Positions 55,001 to 63,500 of a stretch of 64,000 nt of DNA are shown in pieces; position 1 is the first letter of the stretch, and every line of letters starts with the position of its first letter. Both the position numbers and the translations under genes were made by a program. This DNA comes from Oscillospiraceae bacterium. GTDB taxonomy: Bacteria > Bacillota > Clostridia > Oscillospirales > Oscillospiraceae. The DNA lies in the NCBI GenBank assembly GCA_022792495.1, contig JAAWBD010000111.1, positions 1-64,000 on the forward strand, given 5' to 3'. The notes beneath the pieces are model-generated. The model was given only the letters and a program-made list of their open reading frames with translations. It searched no databases and was not told the DNA's origin.

Positions 55001-57280
55001 ATTGGCCCTGGGGGGGACATAGACGGGAATAAAATCACTCCAGTAGTAGGAAGCAGGATCCTCGTTGATGGACACGGAGAACCATCCGCCCAGGTTGATG
55101 TAGCGCAACAGACGCTCCCGCTGGGAGGCATTGCCGCCCGCATCCGTCCGGCCGGGGTTGAAGAGCAGGTCAAAGATTGCACTCTCCGGGTTGCCGGGGG
55201 ATGCCACATTTGTCCTCGTTTTGGTATAGTTACCGCTGTCTCCATTGGCGGGGTCAAACCAGTTCCCGGTGTCTACATCCCCCGCCTGACCAATGCCAAT
55301 CTCAGTCCCGTCGGGCATTTTGATCCGGAATACAGACGTTTCCGGCAGACTGCCAGCTCCGCCGCCTTCGCTGTGCTTTCTCACCCGCAGGGTCAAATCA
55401 GGGAGAAGGAGCTCCGGGTTGGTTGTGAAGTTTGTCTCTGTAGACACGTAGGTGACCTCGTAGAGATCCTTGTCCTCCAGTTTCTTATCATCCTCGCTGT
55501 CCTCGTGATTCCAGACGATCCGGCGCTGAGCATCGTCCAGGGGATAGACCTCCTGGGGGACGGTAAGCCAGGGATATTTCTTTTGGATATCCGCTTTGGC
55601 AAAGCCGGCTACCGGGATATCGCCGTAGGCTTTGGCCATTTTAAAGGTGTAAAGGCCCGCCCGGTTGTTGCCCAGCAGGCTCCCATTCCCCTCTGTGGCC
55701 GTCCACATATCCTGGTCGTCGGAGGTGGGCCAGTGAAGGTATTCGCCGCTGGCCGCCCCGTCCTTCCACAGGTTTTTGATCTCGGTACCCGAGGCGGAGG
55801 AGGGCCAATAGACGGGAGCCACTTCGGGAGCCACCGTTTCGTCCCCGGGCTCATTGATATGGCTCCAGCCGGGGATCTGCATGGTGAGGGTGGCTCCCCC
55901 GGCGGGAAGGTCGGTGATGAGGTGAGCCTCCTCCGGAAGATCCAGGTCACCCCGGCTTTGAACGCCGGTAATGCTGTTCACCAGGGCATTGTTCAGCTGA
56001 TAGACCCGGTACAGGTCGTCGGCGGCCACCTTCAGAAGGGTGATGGGGGTCACACGGAGATGCACCGACACCGGGAGGGGAAAGACCTTTTCCACTCCCG
56101 TGCCCTCATCCTTGTAGACATAGTGTTTCTGTATCTTGTAGTCACCATGGGTCGGGTCGTAGTTGTCGTCAGTGACGGCAGCTGTAGTATTCCAGTCGGT
56201 GACCTCACTTGTCGCCCAGGGTGCGGTAAACCGGCCCCAGGGGAAGATCACATTCTCCTGAGAGCCATCGGAGTATTTGACAAGAACGGCGGGACTGTAT
56301 TTCTGCAGGGCGATATCCAGATCACTGACTACACCGTCAGTATAGGCCTGGTAGGCGTCAATGGTAAGCTCGGCCTCCGCGGCTTCCACACCGATGATGA
56401 TCTTGGGGAAGTCAAAAGTAAAGCGGGATTCGGCGTAGGGCTTATAGGTAAAGGCAGAGCTTCCCATATTGGTTATATTTTTTGCCATATCTGAGTTATC
56501 CAAATATCCCTGGGTGTAGTTTGCTTCCCCTGCTTTGACCTCATAGGCAGCTACGATCGACCAACTTCCGCTTTGCCAGGAGGCAACCTTCAAATCCACA
56601 TTGTTGATCAGATACTTCCCATTTTTGCCCTTGGGATCTTCCAGCGCTTCAATATAATCAAAATTCTCCTTGATCTCGGGCAGCTTATCCAGGTTTTCCT
56701 TCTCCACTCGGAAGCTCAGCGTGCCCAACACGATCTTATCCTCTGTATTAAATACATTCAAGCTTGTCTGCCCGGAACGTACCTCCGTCAAGCCAGAACC
56801 CGCTGAAGGTACTATATTTCGGTCAGCAACCAAACTGAGGCCCAACTTCCCTGTTGTACCGACTACAGTATTCAGGTTCCACTTTCCATCGCTCTTTTCA
56901 AAGGGATCCTTCGATACCGGAACTCCGTTTTCTGTCTCTATGTACAGGTTGGGATCAAACTGAAAAGCCGGGAACGCTTCCTCCCCGTTTTTCAGCGGCG
57001 CATTGCTATCCTGCCTGGAGGGGGTCAGGTATTCCGTATTATAGTTCAGCTCAAAACGGGCGCCCACAGGCAGAGCCTTGGAGGTTCCAATATTCTTAAT
57101 GCTGACTTCCACCAGCATCTGGACGTTGCCGTCCTCCCGCATCTCCATCTTTACCCCCTCGAAGGCCAGGGTGGGGGTTTTGCTGTCTATACTCAGAGCG
57201 AACAGAAGCAGGGGAACCGCGAGGGACAACATAACGGCCCCGTGGATCAGCTGCCTTTTCTGGATCTGCCACTTTTTCAT
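52028..57280 (-). CDS. 1750-aa secreted protein with cohesin-like N-terminus and C-terminal dockerin
   Basis: First gene of the operon driven by the promoter at 57377-57405. ATG 57280 has GGAGG eight bases upstream. Residues about 12-32 are a hydrophobic export signal or anchor. Residues about 38-215 resemble a cohesin sandwich (VEVSIKNIG, ARFELNYNTEYLTP, DKIVLGTLSFRVEKE). The middle has beta-sandwich modules, one with an MPDYDVTVTIDF ending as in the 5509-aa protein, and a cadherin-like stretch ending RFYFVEIHR. Residues about 1420-1665 are a module (GNSPYGMI, DPGLRTVLDSSG, RPGRYELTYTIPD) that also precedes the dockerin in the 3621-aa protein. The C-terminus (about 1667-1750) has two calcium-type loops, GDVNSNMPAGDAD and CDVNNDRNINNIDANT; the first is degenerate. 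There is no wall anchor, so it could attach through the dockerin to an anchored partner. No enzyme domain is recognised. Confidence 0.92.
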   Translation of the reverse strand: MKKWQIQKRQLIHGAVMLSLAVPLLLFALSIDSKTPTLAFEGVKMEMREDGNVQMLVEVSIKNIGTSKALPVGARFELNYNTEYLTPSRQDSNAPLKNGEEAFPAFQFDPNLYIETENGVPVSKDPFEKSDGKWNLNTVVGTTGKLGLSLVADRNIVPSAGSGLTEVRSGQTSLNVFNTEDKIVLGTLSFRVEKENLDKLPEIKENFDYIEALEDPKGKNGKYLINNVDLKVASWQSGSWSIVAAYEVKAGEANYTQGYLDNSDMAKNITNMGSSAFTYKPYAESRFTFDFPKIIIGVEAAEAELTIDAYQAYTDGVVSDLDIALQKYSPAVLVKYSDGSQENVIFPWGRFTAPWATSEVTDWNTTAAVTDDNYDPTHGDYKIQKHYVYKDEGTGVEKVFPLPVSVHLRVTPITLLKVAADDLYRVYQLNNALVNSITGVQSRGDLDLPEEAHLITDLPAGGATLTMQIPGWSHINEPGDETVAPEVAPVYWPSSASGTEIKNLWKDGAASGEYLHWPTSDDQDMWTATEGNGSLLGNNRAGLYTFKMAKAYGDIPVAGFAKADIQKKYPWLTVPQEVYPLDDAQRRIVWNHEDSEDDKKLEDKDLYEVTYVSTETNFTTNPELLLPDLTLRVRKHSEGGGAGSLPETSVFRIKMPDGTEIGIGQAGDVDTGNWFDPANGDSGNYTKTRTNVASPGNPESAIFDLLFNPGRTDAGGNASQRERLLRYINLGGWFSVSINEDPASYYWSDFIPVYVPPRANIHLEDKIYNFIGVNADLYRFVREGAGIPTTVTLPAGSYETVDAVGAPQYDDVLDESGQVIGKVPHEERYGLKTLYSGINGSQFGELNTFTITPSWSVTGEANGITRYGPNDFLDNARYGAYGRVRNPGIDVDTHAPRTYQATIRTEKEPEDPQQLKEKIKLIYTGEPGGVTPYDPNPDLTQRQNVELVTFDTRVEGYTVRQEYTLTILNVGDVDINGLAIDLETDLPNIGNYGSEGGHFTLLKPPASFLPAGEMTTFTLSYVYDLRAQGNGGELEYLDKLFITSDRRHTVGVGAKPEEDYLLDFDARFTVTGNKIHRVWVEYNPSDGYMGTAQVIVGEVPTGSGNMNINAGSNAASMNTVVYVMATPTDEYEVRQYSAVDSSGAPVTLWPYTGPITLSDGTTINIDDKSQIRIWSLIMPDYDVTVTIDFYEPISSKLRLSNLKAYASHNQEDLYKDGAPTPLESRKPFEYAVWQKSFTAQEYQDAENCRPDPSDPAHIPTEEEKGLYLMRGGTAVKKGYSDDVDQYLVVIPFEADYSQIEATLRQALYPTDGSGNLPQGDGRIEVEMTLFPEDHQDPFTGPNAQIYRDDNGNTATPTVHTSRAFDSPKPGESNYVRVRISYTSAAESESRFYFVEIHRVPQHPVAELNYGNSPYGMIMNAENITDKAAAKKAFVANRYSFNGLAEDLVPAKAKENALNYDLTSLHYWTEAWVAPDAAYEPESHMGFLYYYNNVTGVGTWYPDPNIYKEEENLDLNNYAFFAILGEDFLDPGLRTVLDSSGRPADISRAIISLDAYTLDQDGATQLERFSLPVDPDDPNLSEEQQAALAARKIHLSRENTAGILITEWSDLKNTDGEYLRPGRYELTYTIPDFDYDEYYNSDPADRDPDRDPTLKVTRDFVILAPVGDVNSNMPAGDADAWQHVSDHVDEQLVKDRVTAPLGYMADYYPDGAIFKLRTCDVNNDRNINNIDANTIRVRKVIERFYLPVDYK

Positions 57281-57376
57281 CGGTCTCCCCTCCTCTCTCT
57301 TTTTGAATTATATTCCAAAAATGGAAGTTTTTTCTAATTTTAAAGCGTATGGGCACACTTATAATCATACATTTAC

Positions 57377-57405
57377 ATAATACCTCACAATTCCTCCCAT
57401 GTCAA
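57377..57405 (-). promoter_or_regulatory. Strong sigma-A promoter of the 1750-3621-5509-aa operon
   Basis: On the minus strand a perfect TTGACA (57400-57405), a 17-bp spacer and TATTAT (57377-57382). The start point is near 57370, leaving an AT-rich leader of about 90 nt that ends with the GGAGG of the 1750-aa gene. No other terminator or strong promoter is seen until 24521, which implies a transcript of about 33 kb. Confidence 0.85.
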
Positions 57406-57476
57406 CATTCTTTTCCTGAATTCCCAATGCTTTCTACTTTCTGGAGGAAACATAAGATTTTGATGACAAAATATAG

Positions 57477-57513
57477 AAAAGGACCGCACGGAAATATCCG
57501 TGCGGTCCTTTTT
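57477..57513. terminator. Intrinsic terminator after the 5'-truncated giant gene
   Basis: GGACCGCACGGA (57481-57492) pairs perfectly with TCCGTGCGGTCC (57497-57508) across a 4-nt loop, with A4 on one side and T5 on the other. It lies 12 bases past the TGA at 57525 and separates that gene from the next promoter. Confidence 0.93.
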
Positions 57514-57524
57514 CGTTCCCCTGC

Positions 57525-60500
57525 TCAGTTGTCGCCTGTGTACTTTTGCAGATAGGTCTCGTACTTGGAGTAGGGGTTGTTGCAGTAGCATCCGGGATCG
57601 GCGGTCATGCCCCAGTGCACCAGGATGTGAACCAGGTCGCCGTCGTTGAGGTAGCCGTTGCCGTCGAAGTCCAGGATCCGCGGGTCGAAGCCGATGGCAT
57701 TGGCCAGGACATCCATCACTTCATCGGAATCCAGATCCCCATCCATCCCGGCCACAGCCATGAGCAGCTTATCCATCTCGCTGGTCACGGCCATCTGGTC
57801 ATCCAGGTCGGGCTCGGCAGGCTCCTCAGGCCTTGCGGGCTTCTCGGCCTCCACAGGCTTGGAGGGCTTGCTGCCGGAGTTCCCAGAACTGGGCCGTCCG
57901 GAGGCGCTGCCGGAGCTTCCGGAGCTGTTGCCGGAGTTGGAGGCGCCGCTGTTGGAGCCGGACTCTGTCTCACTGTCGGCATCGCTGTCCGCCGGGCTGT
58001 TGTCCGAGGGCTCCGTGGCGGAGTCGTCGGGCCCGGAGGTGTGGCTGTCATCGGCGGCCTCATCGGAGGAATCGCCATCAGCGGAGATATCGCTGTCCGC
58101 CGGGCTCTCGTCCGAGGCATTGCCGGCATCCTCATCATCCTGGGAGACATCGCTGGCATCCACGCCGCTGTCCGCGGTGGAGGAGGTCTCCGTGGCGGGC
58201 TCGCTGTCCCGGCTGGTATACCGGTTCAGGTCTGCGGTGACGTGAACCACGCTTGTCACCTTTTCGGCGGCGGGCTCCATATCGCTGATCTCCGGAGCCT
58301 GGTTGCCGGCGGTGGTCTGCTCCGCATCGTCAGCGCTCTGGTTGGCATCCTCTGCCGGGGCGCGGAGCTCGTCGCTGCTGGCGGCGTTGTCCGTATCGTC
58401 GGCGTCTGTGGCCTGGTCGCCAGTGTTTCCGCTGTCCGTCACGTCGGAGCCGGTGGTCTCGCTGTCGGTATCCGCGTTGTCCGTGACATCGGAGCCGGTG
58501 TTCTCGTCGCTGGGATCCACATCCTCCGTCTCGCCGGAGCCGGTGGTCTCACCGTTGGTGTCCACGTCGTCCGTGACGTCGGAGCCGGTACCCTCGTCGC
58601 CGGGAGCCACGTCCTCCGTCTCGCCGGAGTCGATGGATCCGTCGCCGGGCTCCTCCGGGGTGGGATCAGGCAGCTCGGGTTCGGGCTGCTCGGGCTCCAC
58701 CGCGGGGGCCTCCTCCACTGTAAGGACGGCCACCTGGTAGACCACATCCACCTGCTCGGGATCCAGGTTTTTGTCGGTGTACCGCAGTACCGCGTACAGG
58801 TAGTAGGTTCCGGCCTCGGTGAGGATGAAGCTGCCGTCAGCGTTGAAGTCGATGGCGGTCAGATCATCCCGGTCAAAGAGCAGGGCCTCGCTGCCCAGGT
58901 AGAACTCGGGCTGGCTGAAGTTGCTGCTGTCCAGGGCCTCGCCCTTGTAGAGGAGCTCCACCTGCTCCAGATCCGTCCTGGTCAGGGCATCGCCCTGGCG
59001 GAAGGTCTGGTCGCCGTAGCCCGTGTGGGTCATGCGCATGAGAACCAGCTGGCTGGCCATCTCGCGGTAGATACCGTTCATGGCGGTTTTGTATTCATCG
59101 TAGACGGACATGTCCTTCTCGTCGATGACACCGTCGTGGTTCAGGTCGCCGGGCTGGATGATCACCGTGCCGAAGTTGAACTCGGCCTCATCCCAGGTGC
59201 GGTAGATCAGGATGTTGTCGATGACGGTATCCAGATAACCGGGCTTCTCGATAAGCAGTAGGTAGGCGCCCTCCTGGCCGATCTGCTCGGGGCTGATGCG
59301 GATCCGGCCAGCCTTGTCGGTGTAGCCCGTGTGAACCTCGGTCAACAGCTTCTGGCCGTTGAAGCTCCCGGTCTTCATGGCATCCAGCCGCTGGGTGTAG
59401 TTACTGTCGGCAAACCAGCTCTCACCGCCGAATACCTTTGCCGCCGTCTCCTCCACGGTCTTGAGCCGCCAGTCGCTGCTCTTGCGGTAGAGCGTGTAGT
59501 GTACGCCGCTGTGATCCGGGCCATCGGGGCCGGCCAGATCCGCGGTGTAGACATCCGCCTTGATATGGGTCTGGAGGATCGGATCCACGTCGGCGGGCCG
59601 CCTGCGGTAGACATGCAGGTAGTAGGTACCCACGGCTCCGGTCTTATCGTTGATGATGGTGAACTGGAACACCTGGTCGCCGTCCTTGGACGGGTCGAGG
59701 CGGAACCGGGCGTTGGTGATCCGGCCGCGGCCGTCGTTGGGCCCGGGCACATAGTTGGGATTGTTCACGTAACCGGGCTGTCCAGCAGGAACGCTGCTGA
59801 CGGTCTGGGGATCATCGGCACCGTACTCGGAGATCTCGATGTGGTAGTCGTTGTTCTCCCCATCATCGGAGGTTCCGATGGCCTCGGCACTCAGGAAGAT
59901 ATAGGTCTGGAGGGTATCCACCATGGCACCGTAGTCTGCGTACTGCTTGCTCAGGTCGGAGACGTAGATGTCGTGGGCGCCGTAATCCACGCGCTGGTCG
60001 GCAGGCTTGCTGCGGTCGCTGTTCTCGTAGTTCTCCAGCTGATGCTCCAGATCCACCATGTCCTTGATGAGCCAGATCTGCTCCAGCTTATCATCGCCGT
60101 AGCTGTCGGTCTTATCCTCCACCCAGATGTTCTGGAAGGCCACGGTGTTCACCCGGTTGATCCGAATGACGTAGGTGGTAGCGTCGGCCTCGTAGGCCGG
60201 GTCGCCCCGATCCACACCGGGCGGGTGGACGGTAACGAAGATGTAGCTCACCCGTTCGCCGGTGTTCAGCGGCACGTCGAAGTAGTGATCCAGCTGAGAG
60301 TCCATATCATACTTCACGTTGTTGTACATCACGGTGGCGTTCCGGGTATCGCCGGTGGCCATGACGTCCAGGGTCACGTGCTTGGCAGACATGGGCAGGG
60401 TCACGGTGTAGAGCTTTACATCCTCCCGGAAGCGGAGGTTGGGCGCCGGGTTGGTGTCGGTATCCTTCAGGATGCCGTCGTAGACCTTCACGTTTCCATC

Positions 60501-63500
60501 CTCGTCGGTGTAGAGGCTGCCCCAGGTGCCGTTGGCGCTCTCCATGGGATCGCCCACCGGGTAGCGGCGTACGCCGGACTGAACCAGAACGCCCTCGTTG
60601 GCCTCGCGGTTGATGTTGTTCTTGGTATCCACCGCGGCCTGGTGGGCCTCGTCGGCGGTGATGCCGTGGAACAGCTTCAGGTTCAGGGTATTGACGCTGT
60701 CCTTCCGGTTCTCCCGAACCACCCAGATCTTGTACTCGCAGGAGTTGGTCTGGTTGCTGACCCGGACGGTCAGGAGGGTCTTGAAGTCCTCGTCGGCGTA
60801 GTACTCCTCGCCGAAGTCCAGGCGCTGGGGCACCTTATTGTACAGGTCGTGGGTCAGCCGGTTGCCGTAGTAGTAGCTCTCCGGATAGACGTCCCTGACG
60901 TTGGTGCTGAACACCTGGGCGGTCTTGCCCTCGTCCATCTCCACCTGGATCCAGGCCTGGTTGATCCGGTGATCCAGGATCAGCAGGTAGTAGGGATACT
61001 GGCTGTTGAAGTTGGGGCTGTTGGGCAGACCGTTATCGGTGCGGGTACCCGGCGGCAGCAGATCGCCATTCTCGTCGGTAAGAATGTCCTTGTAGTTCGG
61101 CCCGGTAAGGATCGCACCGATCTGGATCAGGGTCTGCTGGTTCTTCAGAGGATCGTCCGCCTCCGGCTCGGGCTGGAAGGCCGTCATGTCGATCAGCGGC
61201 ACAGTGGGAATGGGCACGTCGCTGCGCTCCATGTGGACGGTGTAGTCGCCCTTGCGGTAGATGGTGATGGACTCCAGTCTGGGATCGCCGGCCGGGAACT
61301 CCTGCTCGGGATCCAGACCCGCGGCCAGGACGAAGTTACCATCCGCATCGATGAAGTCGCCGGTCTTGACGCCCTTGTCCGGATCGTCGGCAGTGGCGCT
61401 GCGGTAGCCGTGCTTGTAGGTCAGGCTGGCCACCACGTTGAAGGAGGGCAGATCCCAGGGCAGGAACTCAATGGTGGGATCGTCGTCGTAGAGGTTCTGT
61501 CCGCCGTCCAGGGTGTGGGTCTCGTTATCCGCCTGGTCGGGCAGAGTTTCCTGCTGGAAGCGGCCACGGTAGATCTCATGGCCCCAGTCGGTAGCGCCTG
61601 TGTCATAGTCGTACATGGTGTAGGTGTACTTCTTGGCCCAGGTCTCCACGTAGCCCTCCTCGCCGGGCCACTTCTTGTTGGCATCCATGACCAGGAGCTC
61701 GTCGGTATGGTTCACCGTGTCGCCCCGCTCATAGGTCACCACGTAGCCCTCCTCGTCGGGATGCAGGGTCACGGTCGCGCCGGTCTCCTCGTCCACGTAG
61801 GTGTAGTCGATGAGCTTGCCGTACTGAGCCTCCAGGGTCAGCTTGCCGTCCCGCCAGTCGGTGAACTCCATGTCGAAGTACTCCGCCTTGGCCAGGGTGC
61901 CGAACCGCTGCTCCCGCTTGTAGACCAGGCCGTAGTAGTCCCGCTTCAGAGTCTCGAACTTCTCGGACATCTGGCCTTCAATGAGCTGCAGGTCGGTGAG
62001 GACGGGAGTGGCGGTGGGATAGACGGTCAGGTAGTACTCGTTGACCAGCTCATAGCCACTCTCGGCGTAGTGGATCACCCGGAAGCGCAGAGTCATGGTC
62101 TGACGGACGCCGTCCACCACCGGGAACTCGAAGTACTTGTAGCTGGCGGCCCTTCTGCTCAGGGTGTAGCGGTTGCCGGCCTCGTCATAGACCTCCAGGT
62201 ATGTGTTCTCGGAGGTGAGCGGGTACTTGTCGTAGGTGGAGGGATCATCGCTCATGAGGGCGATCTCCTCCTCCAGCTCCGCCATGGTGATCCCGCTGTC
62301 CAGAGCCATGGCCCGGGCGGCCTTCTTTTCGGGCAGCACCGAGGCGAACACGGTGAATCCGTCGCCCTTGGCGGTGGCCCGGTAGTAGAACACATCGCCC
62401 CGGAACATGGTGGTGAAGGTGCCGGAATTCACGTTGCCGCCGTTCTCATCCAGAATGATCTGGCCCAGCTGCGGCCCGGTGAGAGGCTTGTCGGTGTACT
62501 TCAGGGTACCGTCCTCGTTGCGGAGGGGCAGTCCGTTCTCGTCCACCTCGGGCTGCTTGGGAGACTCGGGATCGATGAGGTAGAGCACGTAGCTCACATT
62601 TTGGAGGTAGAAGTTCTTTCCATCGCCTCTGGGCAGATCCACCCGGATATCCAGCCGCTCCTCGTAGGAGGTCACGGGCAGAGTCACCCGGAACCAGGCG
62701 TTGCCCTGATCGTCCACATCCACCACAGGTCTGCCGCTGGGATCCAGCATCGGCTGGCCGTTGGTTCCCATCACCAGGTCGGGGCTGGCTCTGTGGCCAT
62801 TGACCCGGACGGTGGTGGTCACCAGGTTCAGCGGGGAGTTTGCGGGAATGATATCCCACACCGGCGCCAGGATGGAGACATCGATGGTACCGTCATCCTT
62901 GGGACTTACGGTGGTGGTGTAGTTGGCCATCCAGGGCATACCGTCCTTCCAGCTGGTCTTGCCCTCCACCCGCACCTCTTTGAGGATGTCGATGGGATAG
63001 TAGCCCGCGGCGTTGTTCCGGCCCCGGATGATGAGCACCGTGTAATGCTTTACGGTTCCGGTGGCAGGATCGGTGACGGTGATCACGGCCTTGGTATCCT
63101 CTTCCCCTCTGGGCTTCAGCGTCACATTCCAGCCGCCGTCGGCATCGGGCGCGATCCCGTCATTCAGGGTCAGGACGTTATCGGGATGGACGGTCTGGGC
63201 CTTCAGGTACACAGACCGGGCATCATCGGCCACGTACAGGTAGTAGTTGTACACATTGTACTGGAAGCGATCCACATAGGGGTTGGCGGGATCGTTGCTG
63301 TCGGTGAACAGTCTGTCGGTGGTGAAGCTCAGATCCTCCACCGTCCCGTCGGCCTTGGTCTGGTTGGCGGTGAGCGCCAGCAGCTCGGCGGCGCCCTGGC
63401 CCTTCAGCTCCATCTCGGTGCCGTCCCGGCTCTCCCGGTGGATGATCAGAGAGTAGACACCGATGTAGTAGGGATAGCCGCCCTGGAGGGCATCCCGCAC

